A DNA stretch of 64,000 bases from Salipaludibacillus sp047795645 (GCF_047795645.1 NZ_CP181045.1:4340001-4404000); one strand, 5' to 3'. Shown: positions 8,515 to 18,725, numbered from the stretch's first letter. Numbers and translations: made by a program. The notes: generated from the sequence alone by a model not told the origin.

Positions 8515-9699
8515 TCAGTCGCCCCTATTATAGGAAGCAACAAAGTCATTTACCCATTTTAGTAAGGAAAGATCTTGATTTGGACCTGCAATAATTGATA
8601 ATCCGACAGGGGCTCCGGATTTTGAAGTTACTGGAATTGTTACTTGAGGCAGTCCTGCTAAACCAGCTATACAAGATAATTGAAGGGTCCGTTTTCGTCT
8701 TTCTTCCACTTCCTCATCAGGTAAATCACGGAGTGGAGCAATCCCAGGAACGGTAGGAATAATTAGTAACCCATCTTCTTCTAAGAGGTCTGTTAAATGC
8801 TTTCGTACGAGTTTGCGTGCCTCTAGTTCAGGTACTAATTCATCCGCAGTGATCTTACTTGCCGTTTCAAATCTCTCTTTAATTCCTGAGCCGAACTCTG
8901 GCTCCTCAAGTTCTATCCACTTCCCATGGGCTTGCCAAATTTCGCTAGCTTGAATGATGCGAAAAGTGTTGGACCAAGCGGACAATCCATTTACAGATAT
9001 ATCTTGCCAAATTACTTCATCGGATTGACTTTTCAACCATTGAACATAAGGGGAGAGAATAGCTTGTGTATCTGAATCTGCCAACTTCCAAGCATCATAA
9101 CTAATCAATTTTCTTGTGAAAGTTGTTACTGGATTGACGTTGTTAAGAAGTGTTTCTCCAACAGATTCCAGTAGCTTGGCATCTCGTGTCATCCATCCAA
9201 CTGTATCAAAAGAAGAGGCTAATGGGATAACGTGATCGATCGAAACAGAGCCGTGCGTAGGACGAAATCCAAATAAACCACAATAAGCAGCAGGAATCCT
9301 CACTGATCCCCCTGTATCAGTTCCGAGAGCAAAATCTCTCAGGCCAGCTGCAACAACAACGGCAGATCCACTTGAAGACCCTCCAGGAATTCTACTCTTA
9401 TCGCGGGGGTTGATTGGTGTTCCATAGTGGACATTTTCACCTTGCAAACTATACATTAATTCATCCGTTAATGTTGTTCCTATAAGCTTAGCTCCTTGGT
9501 GAAGTAATTGAGTCACGGAAGGTGCAGTTTCTTCGGATGGCCCGTGTGTTCTAAGCCAATCAGGGTTACCTGCAGAGTTTTTCACTCCTTTTAAGTGGAA
9601 GACGTCCTTTACTGAAAAAGTAAGACTAGATAAACGTCCGTCTGATAAAGGTTCTTTAACAATGGTTTCATCTACAAAAGCGTTAAAAGGATCTTTCAT
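8515..9699 (-). CDS. amidase signature family hydrolase
   Basis: A 394-aa enzyme of the amidase signature family. The Ser-cisSer-Lys triad is visible: Lys in SVKDVFHLKG (about residue 31), then GGSSSGSAVVVAAG and GTDTGGSVRIPAAYCG. It is shorter than GatA (about 480 aa) and closest in style to small amidases and the N-terminal domain of allophanate hydrolase. The start ATG has AGGAGG 6 nt upstream. Lying between allantoinase and a FAH-family gene, it is inferred to cleave an amide or ureido intermediate of purine breakdown, such as oxamate, oxalurate or a related amide. That substrate is a guess. Confidence 0.87.
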   Translation of the reverse strand: MKDPFNAFVDETIVKEPLSDGRLSSLTFSVKDVFHLKGVKNSAGNPDWLRTHGPSEETAPSVTQLLHQGAKLIGTTLTDELMYSLQGENVHYGTPINPRDKSRIPGGSSSGSAVVVAAGLRDFALGTDTGGSVRIPAAYCGLFGFRPTHGSVSIDHVIPLASSFDTVGWMTRDAKLLESVGETLLNNVNPVTTFTRKLISYDAWKLADSDTQAILSPYVQWLKSQSDEVIWQDISVNGLSAWSNTFRIIQASEIWQAHGKWIELEEPEFGSGIKERFETASKITADELVPELEARKLVRKHLTDLLEEDGLLIIPTVPGIAPLRDLPDEEVEERRKRTLQLSCIAGLAGLPQVTIPVTSKSGAPVGLSIIAGPNQDLSLLKWVNDFVASYNRGD

Positions 9700-9790
9700 G
9701 TTTTTCCTCCTGTTTTTAAGTAGTTGTTGTATTAATCCTTGCTGATTCTCAAAGAATCTTTCCTTTAAAAATAGTATCGAAGTGTTCTAG

Positions 9791-11152
9791 TTAGATAGAA
9801 TAGACATCTTTCCCTAAGGTTACTTGAGTTATCCCAGTTTTTCTTTCGTAAACGAGATGGCCGTTAACAATTGTTGCGCTAATCTGTCCTTCGATCATTC
9901 TTCCGACGTACGGAGAGTATTTGTGGCGAAAAAGAATGTCGTCTTTTTCAACTTTAATCTGGGAATTTGGATTGTAGATAGAGAGATTAGCTTGATTGCC
10001 AGGTAGGATCTTGCCTTGTTTTTCTAATGACGGAAATCGATTTGCGACATTGGATGTTAGTAACGGAAGTACATTTGTGAGAGGAATTCCTCGGTTTTTT
10101 GCTTCGCTTATAAAAGCAGTTGTCCCGAATTGGACACCTTGTATGCCTCCCCATGCATTCCAAATTTGATCTTCGTCATTTGGTTTCATAGAAATTGGAC
10201 AAGGGGAGTGATCTGAGCTGATAAAGTCAATTGCTCCATTTTTTATCTGAGTCCAAAGACCATCAACACTTTCCTTGTCGCGAAGAGGAGGGGCACATTT
10301 TAACTGCGCACCTTCACGAAGAAAATCACCCTCGTTAAACAATAAATAGTGTGGGCATGTTTCCAGCGATACATTGATGCCTGATTTTTTGGCTACTTGA
10401 ATGAGATCGACAACGTCTGGGTGGCTAACATGGACAATGTGCAGCTTTGTTCCGAATTTGGCTGCGTCGTCCAAAGCTCGTGAAACAGCATCTAATTCAG
10501 CATCGACGGGCCTACTTCTTAAAAATGATCGGTAGTCATTCCTTTTAAATGATGCTGTACTGAAGCGGTTCAAAGTGTCCTCCCATTCAGCATGGAGTGC
10601 GAGAAGAGTGTCTGATTGTGAGCAATATTCCATCGCACTTGAGAGAGATTTTTTGTCTAATCGTTTAAAATCATCAATCCCACTTTCAGATAAAAATCCC
10701 TTAAAACCAACAATACCTGTAGCTAACATTTCGTCTAATTCAGCATTGTTATTGGCAACGTCTGCCGTCATTCCTCCCCAAAGACCGAAGTTTATGTACG
10801 AACGACCCTGCAATGCCTTCTTCTTTTCTTTAAGTGTTGTAGCGTTATTCGCTGAAGGGTGACTATTTAAGGGCATGTCAAATACGGTAGTGATACCACC
10901 AGCAGCTGCACCAGCGCTTCCAGTATGAATCCCCTCCCACTCGGCTCTACCAGGTTCGTTGAAATGGACATGAACATCAATAAATCCAGGTAAAATTTGC
11001 GTTCCTTTGGCATCGTACAAAACAGGAAAGTCACTTAGCCGATCTGTATTAGGTGGAACAATTGCTTCAATAAAGCCATTTTCGACGATAATTGTTTTAT
11101 GGGTAAAATGAGAGCCGTCAAAAACTTGACCATTTATGATGATGCTTTTCAT
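9791..11152 (-). CDS. pucH: allantoinase
   Basis: A 453-aa cyclic amidohydrolase that opens the hydantoin ring of allantoin to give allantoate. The metal-site HVHFNEPGR, the carbamylated-lysine region GFKGFLSESGIDDF, HAEW, HVSH and the SSDHSPCP motif appear in order and match AllB/PucH. The length is normal for the family. ATG 11152 has TTGGAGGTAAC upstream. It is transcribed divergently from pucR across a 204-bp gap, so PucR control is likely although no convincing PucR box was found. Downstream are an amidase and a FAH-family gene on the same strand. Confidence 0.95.
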   Translation of the reverse strand: MKSIIINGQVFDGSHFTHKTIIVENGFIEAIVPPNTDRLSDFPVLYDAKGTQILPGFIDVHVHFNEPGRAEWEGIHTGSAGAAAGGITTVFDMPLNSHPSANNATTLKEKKKALQGRSYINFGLWGGMTADVANNNAELDEMLATGIVGFKGFLSESGIDDFKRLDKKSLSSAMEYCSQSDTLLALHAEWEDTLNRFSTASFKRNDYRSFLRSRPVDAELDAVSRALDDAAKFGTKLHIVHVSHPDVVDLIQVAKKSGINVSLETCPHYLLFNEGDFLREGAQLKCAPPLRDKESVDGLWTQIKNGAIDFISSDHSPCPISMKPNDEDQIWNAWGGIQGVQFGTTAFISEAKNRGIPLTNVLPLLTSNVANRFPSLEKQGKILPGNQANLSIYNPNSQIKVEKDDILFRHKYSPYVGRMIEGQISATIVNGHLVYERKTGITQVTLGKDVYSI

Positions 11153-11356
11153 ATCGTTACCTCCAAGATTATCATAATAAGTTTTTATACTAGGTAGCTA
11201 GAATTTATGTCTAACCCCCTTATGTTCTTATTTTGGAGGTAAACACCAAATCATGTGGTTTCTTTGTTAGGTTTCATTACAGATTTCTTTTTATTCTGAT
11301 AAATACAGTATATTCTATGTATTAAGAAGTTTGAGACTTAGATAGAGGTGAGAGAC

Positions 11357-13003
11357 ATGAAATTAGGGGACCTCCTTGAGAAACCAATTTTTAATGGCGG
11401 GGCTGTAGTAGCCGGCCATAACGGATTAAATAAAGATGTGAAATCAGTTAATATGATGGATGCTCCAGATATCATTAACTTTTTAAAAAAAGAAGAGTTG
11501 TTGCTTACAACTGGGTATTCGATCAAAAATCATCCGGAAGCCTTGTTCGAGTTAGTTGCTCAGATGGCGAAACAAGGATGTGCAGGACTTGCCCTTAAAA
11601 CACAACGATTTTTAAAAGTGATCCCGGACGATGTCATCGAGGTGGCAAATCAATCAGGGTTTACAATTATTGAGCTTCCTGTCGAGCCGTCTCTTGGTGA
11701 TATCGTAAATGAATCTCTCAAGCTCATTTTGGAGGAGCGAACAGAAGAACTCCATTATGCCTTAGATATCCATCGCAAATTCTCGGAGATTATTATATCA
11801 GGAAAAGGACTTTATGAAGTGATCGATCGATTAGCCAAATTAATTGAATCTCCGGTTGTTCTGATGAACCATAGGTTGGAAACAATTGCAGCCTCAAGAA
11901 AATACGGAGATGATTTTTATTATGAAATTGCTTTTCAAATTAATGAAGAAATGAAAAAAAGAGACATTACATCTCAAGAAAAGCTTATCTTGCAAATTCA
12001 ATTCCCATATATGAAAGGGAAACGGGAAGCAACGTTATTTCCTGTACAAACAAATGTCTACCAAAAAGGATTTTTAATAATATTTAAACATATTCCTGAA
12101 AAAACTTCGGCTACCTTACTTGCTATTCAGCAGGCGGCAAATGTCACGTCGTTTGAACTAATGAAATTACATGCTGTTGAGCAAAACGCTCGAATGCTAA
12201 AAAATGAATTTTTTACTGACTTTGTTGAGGGGAATTATACATCGGAAAAAGATATTGAAAAACGGGGGAAGTTCTACAATTTAAATAGCAAACATCATTA
12301 CATTTGTATCGCAAGTAAATTGGATGAGGATGAAGAGTTATACGGAAGTATATTGGATACATCGGAAACGAATATGCAAATTTACAAAGATTCCATTTAT
12401 GAACAATTGAGAGTATGGCTTCGTTATTACTTTGATGAATTCATAATTTTTACAAAAGGCGACCTCTACCTTATTTTAGTTGAGACAGAAAGTTTTATTG
12501 GTGATGCTGAAAGTCAAGTGATGGTAAAGCTCAAAGAAATACAGGCGGAAGTCTATGAAAATCTTATGATTTCTATATCATTTGGGATTGGAAATATTGC
12601 TGAACAACTCTTACATGTGCCAAATTCGTATCAAGAATCCTTAGATGCGCTCCGTTCCGGGTATCGATCGCAAAAGAAACAATTTATTCAGACGTGCAAT
12701 ACAAAAGGCGTCACGGAATTACTTCGGACAGTAGCACCGCAAAAATTAAAGGATTTCTACACGTCTTCTTTGAAATCTTTAGCGGAATCAGGGAGGAAAG
12801 ACGAACAAGATCTCATCGAAACTTTAGAAATGTATATCGAGAAAAATGGCCAAATAGCGGACACTGCGAAAGAACTTTTTGTACATCGAAATACGGTAAT
12901 TTATCGAATAAAAAAATGTGAGGAACGATTAAATGTCGATTTAAAAAAGGCGGAGGATATTCACAAGTTACGAACAGCGCTTCTTATAAGATCGATTATA
13001 TAA
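11357..13003 (+). CDS. pucR: PucR-type purine catabolism regulator
   Basis: A 548-aa regulator. The N-terminal PucR domain (about residues 1-125) starts MKLGDLLEKPIF and contains the LLLTTGYSI.. pattern. A central GGDEF-like/CdaR linker follows, and the C-terminal helix-turn-helix (about 485-545) reads TAKELFVHRNTVIYRIKKCE. In Bacillus subtilis PucR activates the puc genes and senses allantoin-type intermediates. ATG 11357 is chosen over GTG 11348 because GAGGTG lies 6 nt upstream. Its position at the head of the rightward xanthine dehydrogenase genes and divergent from allantoinase fits that role. Confidence 0.93.
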   Translation: MKLGDLLEKPIFNGGAVVAGHNGLNKDVKSVNMMDAPDIINFLKKEELLLTTGYSIKNHPEALFELVAQMAKQGCAGLALKTQRFLKVIPDDVIEVANQSGFTIIELPVEPSLGDIVNESLKLILEERTEELHYALDIHRKFSEIIISGKGLYEVIDRLAKLIESPVVLMNHRLETIAASRKYGDDFYYEIAFQINEEMKKRDITSQEKLILQIQFPYMKGKREATLFPVQTNVYQKGFLIIFKHIPEKTSATLLAIQQAANVTSFELMKLHAVEQNARMLKNEFFTDFVEGNYTSEKDIEKRGKFYNLNSKHHYICIASKLDEDEELYGSILDTSETNMQIYKDSIYEQLRVWLRYYFDEFIIFTKGDLYLILVETESFIGDAESQVMVKLKEIQAEVYENLMISISFGIGNIAEQLLHVPNSYQESLDALRSGYRSQKKQFIQTCNTKGVTELLRTVAPQKLKDFYTSSLKSLAESGRKDEQDLIETLEMYIEKNGQIADTAKELFVHRNTVIYRIKKCEERLNVDLKKAEDIHKLRTALLIRSII

Positions 13004-13139
13004 AAGTGATATCGCATTCGACAGCAAGAGAAATGGTTCTCTTACACAAGTAAATTGATTATTTTTAGTTTAATTGAACAATGACATGAACCGCCCGACA
13101 CTTTAAACTGACGAAAATGGTATGGAGAGGAGAACAAGC

Positions 13140-14024
13140 ATGGTAACCGATGAGAAAGTTTGGAGACCGGATAATTTAAACGATGCATGGGCTCTTTCGA
13201 ATAGATTTTCAGATCAGTATTGTTTTGTTTCGGGAGGCACTTGGCTTCGGACTCAATGGGAGGCGGGAAACAAAAAAGTGGCACCACAGTTAATCAGCCT
13301 AGACAACGTAGTTGAATTAAACGGAGGTATATATCTTAGTGACGGTGAGATTGTTATTGGGGCTTTCGCAAGCTTAGCTAGCGTAATAAAAAGTACTTTA
13401 ATGAAAAAGAAAGCTCCTCTAATCGTAAAGGCGTGTCAAAACATTGCTGCCCCTTCGATTCGAAATCAAGCAACATTGGGAGGAAATCTCTTATCCCGAG
13501 TGGGGGACGCGATTCCAGCACTTCTTGTTTTGGATGCGAAATTAAATTGGTTTGATGGTGAAGAAATCGTAACAGAACCTCTCGAAGACTGGTTGATATC
13601 TGAAGGTGTCTCAAAAAGAATACTTGTATCGATTACAATTCGGGAGCATCCTGTTGTTCCAAGTGACATGCAGAATGAGTTTTCATTTTATCTCAAAATA
13701 GGAAGAAGAGAAACTTTTATTCCTTCTGTTGTTACTGTTGCAGGGAAGGGGATTTACGATTCATGTGCCGACACCTTTCAGAAAGTAAGTCTTGTCGTTG
13801 GTGGTGGAAGTATCGTTCCAACTCGATTAAAGCGGGCAGAAGTGGTGTTGGAAAATCAATTGTTCTCAAAAGACACCTTGCAAGATGTGTACACTCACGT
13901 TCGAGAAGAATATAAACCGATCGGCGATGCTTTTTCTTCGGCGTTATATAAAAATAAAGTTGCGGCTAATCTTATCGTAAGCGAATTATACCGACTGGAG
14001 GTGGCTAGACATGCGTCTAAATGA
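13140..14024 (+). CDS. pucC: xanthine dehydrogenase FAD-binding subunit
   Basis: A 294-aa CoxM/XdhB-type subunit carrying electrons from the FeS clusters to NAD via FAD. SGGTWL near the N-terminus and IRNQATLGGNLLS (FAD isoalloxazine/pyrophosphate contacts) are present. ATG 13140 is preferred over ATG 13122 because AGGAG lies 7 nt before it. It overlaps pucD by 14 nt, so translation is coupled. A weak hairpin (13023-13041) lies between pucR and this gene, so pucC may have its own promoter. Confidence 0.92.
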   Translation: MVTDEKVWRPDNLNDAWALSNRFSDQYCFVSGGTWLRTQWEAGNKKVAPQLISLDNVVELNGGIYLSDGEIVIGAFASLASVIKSTLMKKKAPLIVKACQNIAAPSIRNQATLGGNLLSRVGDAIPALLVLDAKLNWFDGEEIVTEPLEDWLISEGVSKRILVSITIREHPVVPSDMQNEFSFYLKIGRRETFIPSVVTVAGKGIYDSCADTFQKVSLVVGGGSIVPTRLKRAEVVLENQLFSKDTLQDVYTHVREEYKPIGDAFSSALYKNKVAANLIVSELYRLEVARHASK

Positions 14025-16332
14025 GCAAACGAAAAGCCATCCTTGGAAAATACGGCCGGATGGTCAAGCAAAGGTAACCGGTGAATTACGTTATTTAACT
14101 GATTTGAATTTTCCGAATAAACTTTATGGAAAAGTATTAAGAAGTGACGTGCCACATGCAAAATTGCTTTCGATTGATAGTTCTCGTGCTGAAGCGCTTG
14201 ATGGTGTGAATGCGGTGTTAACACACAAAGATGTTCCCGGGCTAAATGGATTCGGAATTGCTGATCCAAATCAACCTGTATTTTGTGAAAATTTGATTCG
14301 TTACGAAGGAGATGCGATTGCCGCTGTTGCAGCGGAAACGAGTGAAATTGCGGAAGAAGCATTGAAACTTATCAAAGTAGAGTATGAGGAGTTACCTGTA
14401 CTGGACACACCAGAAAAAGCACTGCGGTCTGATGCTCCCTATTTACACGAGAGTGGAAACATCTTGCATAAAACTGATTATGTTCGTGGGGATGTGGAAA
14501 AAGGGTTCGATGAGTGTGTTGCAATTGTTGAAGAGACATATGAAACTCCTAGACAAATGCACGTCTTTATGGAGACAGAAGGTGGCACTTTTGTTCCGGA
14601 AGAAAACGGAACTCTAACGGTATATGCACCAACGCAGCATGGATATAAGGATCAGATGCAATTATCTCGAATTTTAGCAATGCCTGCTGAAGCTATTCGT
14701 GTGATTTCGAGCCCAATTGGCGGATCGTTTGGTGGGAAGGATGAGTTAAATGTACAACCTTTTGGTTCATTGCTCGCTCTCCATTGTGGTCGGCCAGTTA
14801 AAATGCATTATTCTCGAGAGGAATCGGTCAAAGCAGGATTGAAGCGTCACCCGATGAAGGTGAAAATGAAGACGGGAATCGACCAAGAAGGAAATTTGAT
14901 CGCACATAAAGTAGAGATTGTTTCTGACACTGGCGCTTATGCGACATTGGGTGGACCGATTTTAAATTTCGCAACTGAACATGCGATTGGTTGCTATACG
15001 ATTCCACATGTCGATGTGAAAGGTAAAGCCGTTTACACAAACAATGGTGTATCTGGAGAATTTCGTGGTTTTGGTGGGAATCAGGTTATTTTTGCTTTAG
15101 AAGGTCAAATGGATCGATTAGCAGAAAAAATAGCGTTGGACCCTTGGGAATTTAGAAGAAGAAACCTTCGTAAAACAAAGGATTTAGGTCCGTTGGGACA
15201 ACGAGTAGTTCCCAACGATGGTCCGAGACAAGTATGGGAAGCGATTAAAAAGTCACCACTTTATCAAGTTGAAACGAGTCAGGATTTAATCTCAGAAAAA
15301 CCATGGATCGTTTGTGGCAAAGGATTGGCTTTAGCAATGCATGGTTCTGGTTTGGGTTATGGGATTCCAGATCCAGCAGGTGGCGAATTACGATTAAATG
15401 AAGTTGGTAAAATCGAAGTTGCTTTTGGTCATGAGGAATGTGGTCAAGGGTTGTTAGCAACATTGGAAATTATGCTGTTAGATCATTTTCAATGTGATAA
15501 AGAAGATATAGAAGTAATTATTGGTGATACAGGTCGAGTACCTGCTACAGGTTCATCGACGGCTTCTCGGACGACAAATATGGTTTGGAAAGCGTTGAAA
15601 AATATGAAACCATCCTTTCTTGCTGCGTTGTTTGCGAAAGTGAATGACTTGACAGGAGTGAAAGAGGATCAGATGGTGACGGGAAGCGGTGGGGTTTGGA
15701 AAGTTTCAAAGGATGGGAAGGATCAGGAGTTTCTTATCAGTTTTAAGGAGCTAGTTGATCGATCTTCTGAACCAATCGAATTCTCAACTGAATTTCATTA
15801 TCCTGTGACACCAGATCCTATTGTTGGTGGTCATTATCTGTACAGTTCGACTGCTGTTTTAGCTGAAGTGGAAGTGAATATGCTGACAGGAATGATTCAA
15901 GTGACTGGAATTGATCATGTTGTTGCCGCAGGTCAAGTGATGAATCCACTTGGCTATTTAGGGCAAATCGAAGGCGGAAGTATCATGGCGCTTGGGTTTA
16001 CGATAACAGAAGATGCAATCATGGCTTCTGGAAGATATTTGACGAAAAATCTTGATACGTACTTAGCGCCGACCATTTATGACGTCCCGGAAATTCAACA
16101 TGTAGATGCCATTGAAGAACTTACAGAAGGAGATCAATTTGGACCTCGAGGGGTGGGAGAAGTTGGCTCAGTTGCCTTGGCACCAGCAATCGTTTCAGCA
16201 ATTAAACAAGCGACAGGAAAATGGGTGACAAAACTTCCGGTAAAACCTGAAGAGCTACTAGCCGACAGTGAGGAGTTAATACCACCTTTTTTAAATTCAG
16301 AGCCAGGTAACAAGAGGGGGCAAACGGTATGA
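14011..16332 (+). CDS. pucD: xanthine dehydrogenase molybdenum-binding subunit
   Basis: A 773-aa catalytic subunit that hydroxylates hypoxanthine and xanthine to urate. It contains the aldehyde oxidase/xanthine dehydrogenase a/b hammerhead domain (about residues 20-125) and the molybdopterin-binding domain. Signatures are GGSFGGKDE, GEFRGFGGNQ, the pterin-contact EECGQG, and the catalytic-glutamate loop GPRGVGEVGS near residue 710. SD GGAGGTGG precedes ATG 14011. The length is typical of the family. It forms the complex with PucC and PucE and needs PucA/PucB for cofactor sulfuration and insertion. Confidence 0.95.
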   Translation: MRLNEQTKSHPWKIRPDGQAKVTGELRYLTDLNFPNKLYGKVLRSDVPHAKLLSIDSSRAEALDGVNAVLTHKDVPGLNGFGIADPNQPVFCENLIRYEGDAIAAVAAETSEIAEEALKLIKVEYEELPVLDTPEKALRSDAPYLHESGNILHKTDYVRGDVEKGFDECVAIVEETYETPRQMHVFMETEGGTFVPEENGTLTVYAPTQHGYKDQMQLSRILAMPAEAIRVISSPIGGSFGGKDELNVQPFGSLLALHCGRPVKMHYSREESVKAGLKRHPMKVKMKTGIDQEGNLIAHKVEIVSDTGAYATLGGPILNFATEHAIGCYTIPHVDVKGKAVYTNNGVSGEFRGFGGNQVIFALEGQMDRLAEKIALDPWEFRRRNLRKTKDLGPLGQRVVPNDGPRQVWEAIKKSPLYQVETSQDLISEKPWIVCGKGLALAMHGSGLGYGIPDPAGGELRLNEVGKIEVAFGHEECGQGLLATLEIMLLDHFQCDKEDIEVIIGDTGRVPATGSSTASRTTNMVWKALKNMKPSFLAALFAKVNDLTGVKEDQMVTGSGGVWKVSKDGKDQEFLISFKELVDRSSEPIEFSTEFHYPVTPDPIVGGHYLYSSTAVLAEVEVNMLTGMIQVTGIDHVVAAGQVMNPLGYLGQIEGGSIMALGFTITEDAIMASGRYLTKNLDTYLAPTIYDVPEIQHVDAIEELTEGDQFGPRGVGEVGSVALAPAIVSAIKQATGKWVTKLPVKPEELLADSEELIPPFLNSEPGNKRGQTV

Positions 16333-16835
16333 ATGTAAATGAAGAGAAAACAACGGTTGTAGAAAAAGCGGTTGATTCCTCGTTGACCTTTGAATTAAAT
16401 GGGAAGAAGATGCAGCTTGATGTAGATCCATCGCGACGATTGGTAGATGTTTTACGGATTGACCTTGATATGACGGGGACGAAGGTTTCTTGTGAAGTTG
16501 GTCGATGTGGTGCGTGTATCGTTTTGATTGATGGGGCCCCACATAATTCTTGCCTTACGATGGCGTACCAATGTGACGGAAAAAAAGTCGAGACAATTGA
16601 AGGCTTTCAAGACGATGTGATGGATCCTGTACAGCAGGCGTTTCTTGAAGAAGGGGCGTTACAATGTGGCTATTGCACACCTGGTATGGTGATGTCATTA
16701 AAAGGTTTGTTAAAGGAAAACGAAGCCCCAAATTACGAGGAAATGAAAGAAAGTCTATCCGGAAATATATGTCGATGCACGGGATATGGTGGGATTCAAC
16801 GCGTCTTACGGCGACTGAGCGTGAATGAAGGATAA
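16329..16835 (+). CDS. pucE: xanthine dehydrogenase 2Fe-2S subunit
   Basis: A 168-aa electron-transfer subunit. The first [2Fe-2S] cluster ligands are in CEVGRCGAC plus a downstream Cys; the second cluster uses QCGYCTPGM and CRCTGYGG. The start ATG overlaps the pucD stop (ATGA), giving tight coupling. About 18 extra N-terminal residues precede the usual FELNGKK start of the plant-type ferredoxin fold. Confidence 0.95.
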   Translation: MNVNEEKTTVVEKAVDSSLTFELNGKKMQLDVDPSRRLVDVLRIDLDMTGTKVSCEVGRCGACIVLIDGAPHNSCLTMAYQCDGKKVETIEGFQDDVMDPVQQAFLEEGALQCGYCTPGMVMSLKGLLKENEAPNYEEMKESLSGNICRCTGYGGIQRVLRRLSVNEG

Positions 16836-16875
16836 GGGTAGTCCATTGAAAAGGTATCATAAGGAGGGTGTTCTA

Positions 16876-17952
16876 TTGAAAGATCAGCATAAATTCCTTC
16901 ATATTGTAAAAGAACGTCCCAATCAAATGTTTGTCCTAGCTACAGTGATTCGAGTTGACGGCTCTGCTTACCGACATGAAGGAGCTAAAATGTTGATTTC
17001 TGAAACCGGTGAAGAGTTTGGATTAATAAGCGGCGGCTGTTTGGAAGAAGATTTATCGCTTAAAGCGCAAGAGGTGATGGAATCAAAGCAAACGCAAATC
17101 ATTTCGTATGATTTACGTGCTGAAGATGATCTTGGCTGGGGCCAAGGAGCGGGATGTAACGGAAAAGTTACGATATATCTAGAACCGTTAAATTGGAAGA
17201 AGGACTCTGTTGAAAAAGGGTGGTCTTTCGTTCTTGAAGAATTAGAAAAAGGGAAAGAAATTGTGTCGATAAGGTTTGTAGGCGACAATACACAGAGTGG
17301 AGATTCGTTCTTTTTCAAAGAGGATGGGGAATGTATTCAAGGGATTTCGTCCTTATCAAGATCAAACGATATGGAAGTAGCTCATCGGCAGTTTATCAGA
17401 TCTGGCGAGAAGTTTGCATATCTCGATCAGGAAAAAGTGGATAACTCTTTGTTATTTGAAGTGTATGAACCGAAAAATACTCTTTATTTGTTTGGTGCAG
17501 GCCGTGATGTAGAACCACTCGTAAAGAGAGCGGCAGAATTTAACTTTTCAACGATTATTGTTGACCCTAGAGTGAGCAGGAATCGAAAAGAAATATTTCC
17601 TGACGCCAGTGCTTGTGTTTGCGAACATCCAGAAACGTTTATGGAGAATTATGTTTTAAAGCGAAATAGCTATATTCTGATTATGACTCATAGTTTTTCG
17701 AAAGATCGCTTCTTGTTAACATCACTCCTATCTATGAAAGAGCAATTGGCATATCTAGGTATTCTTGGTCCAACGAGACGTACGAAGAAACTGCTTAATG
17801 GAAAGGATATTCCAAGTTGGCTTCATTCTCCGATTGGAATCGATATTGAGGCAGAGGGACCAGAAGAAATTAGTATCAGTGTCATTGCTGAGCTTATTAA
17901 AACTAGGAACACTAGAAACCTTCATAGGAAGGAAAAATTAGTCGTCATGTAA
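16876..17952 (+). CDS. pucA: XdhC/CoxI-family molybdenum cofactor maturation factor
   Basis: A 358-aa XdhC-type protein that binds and delivers sulfurated molybdenum cofactor to xanthine dehydrogenase. The N-terminal XdhC/CoxI domain shows GSAYRHEGAKM and GLISGGCLEEDL. The C-terminal Rossmann part has LYLFGAGRDVEPLV, then YLGILGPTRRTKKLL. TTG 16876 is preferred over the upstream ATG at 16825 because AAGGAGGGTG stands about 6 nt before it and the upstream codons encode a basic stretch not expected in the family. In the B. subtilis operon the pucA homologue comes first; here it follows pucE. Confidence 0.9.
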   Translation: MKDQHKFLHIVKERPNQMFVLATVIRVDGSAYRHEGAKMLISETGEEFGLISGGCLEEDLSLKAQEVMESKQTQIISYDLRAEDDLGWGQGAGCNGKVTIYLEPLNWKKDSVEKGWSFVLEELEKGKEIVSIRFVGDNTQSGDSFFFKEDGECIQGISSLSRSNDMEVAHRQFIRSGEKFAYLDQEKVDNSLLFEVYEPKNTLYLFGAGRDVEPLVKRAAEFNFSTIIVDPRVSRNRKEIFPDASACVCEHPETFMENYVLKRNSYILIMTHSFSKDRFLLTSLLSMKEQLAYLGILGPTRRTKKLLNGKDIPSWLHSPIGIDIEAEGPEEISISVIAELIKTRNTRNLHRKEKLVVM

Positions 17953-17975
17953 TCGATGAAATGAGAGGTTTTTCT

Positions 17976-18599
17976 ATGAGTAAAACAGCTGGATATGCGC
18001 TCATTCTTGCAGCAGGAACATCATCCAGAATGGGGGAGGCAAAACAATTAATCCAATTAGAAGGACAATATATTCTTGAAAGGGTTATAAACCAAGTGAT
18101 GAGACACCCGTTTAAAAGAGTGATTATCATACTCGGGTATTGTGCGGAAGAAATTAAAGGGGCGATATCGATTCATTCTGACCGTGTTGAATGGATATAT
18201 AACCCTAACTTTCTTAAAGGTCAAAGTACTTCTTTGTTAGCAGGATTATCTGCAGTACCTGAATCGATATCAGCTGCAACTGTTTTCCTCGGTGACCAAC
18301 CATTTATTGATGAAGCAACCATCTCGTCGATTATTAGTATTGGAAAAAATCAATTGAAGCAAGTAAATGATTCATTTGTAATTAGACCTTTTTACAAAGG
18401 GACGCCTGGTCACCCTGTCTATTGGGGGAATATTCATTGTCTTCCAATGTCGGATTTATCCGGAGATCGGGGAGGGGTTCAACTTATGAAATATGCTAAG
18501 CAACATTCGTATCAAGTGGATGACCCTTTTGTTTTTGTAGATGTGGATACACCGTCAGATTTAGCAGATGCAAAAAGGATGTCTCATTTTCTGACATAG
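17976..18599 (+). CDS. pucB: MobA-like molybdenum cofactor nucleotidyltransferase
   Basis: A 207-aa NTP-transferase-fold protein. The nucleotide-binding motif LILAAGTSSRMGEAKQLI is at the N-terminus, FLGDQPFID (metal-binding Asp) is central, and DVDTPSDLADA is near the end, as in MocA/PucB enzymes that make MCD/MGD for xanthine dehydrogenase. ATG 17976 (GAGAGG 7 nt upstream) is favoured over ATG 17961. It closes the pucCDEAB group, 23 nt after pucA. Confidence 0.9.
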   Translation: MSKTAGYALILAAGTSSRMGEAKQLIQLEGQYILERVINQVMRHPFKRVIIILGYCAEEIKGAISIHSDRVEWIYNPNFLKGQSTSLLAGLSAVPESISAATVFLGDQPFIDEATISSIISIGKNQLKQVNDSFVIRPFYKGTPGHPVYWGNIHCLPMSDLSGDRGGVQLMKYAKQHSYQVDDPFVFVDVDTPSDLADAKRMSHFLT

Positions 18600-18659
18600 T
18601 TGTCGCACGAGAAAATATTTTAGATTAAAATAATAGTAATTAAACACGTGAATGAATGA

Positions 18660-18725
18660 TTCGTATAACCTCAATAATATGGTTTGAGGGTTTCTATTAG
18701 GGGCCATAAAATTCCTAACTACGAA
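18660..18725 (+). ncRNA. guanine-class purine riboswitch aptamer
   Basis: All aptamer elements are visible. P1 pairs TTCGTA (18660-18665) with TACGAA (18720-18725). P2 carries the loop AATATGG (18676-18682). J2/3 is GTTTCTA (18690-18696). P3 is TTAGGG../..TTCCTAA with loop CCATAAAA, one A longer than usual. The base that decides specificity (position 74) is C at 18719, which predicts guanine/hypoxanthine rather than adenine binding. It precedes a probable guanine deaminase gene. The match to the purine riboswitch consensus was made by eye, position by position. Confidence 0.93.

Noticed and set aside
11153..11356. Possible PucR boxes between allantoinase and pucR
   Set aside because: Only partial matches to the recalled WWWCNTTGGTTAA consensus were found (GATTTGGTG on the minus strand, TTTCTTTGTTAG on the plus strand). 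Neither keeps the full core, so no site was annotated.
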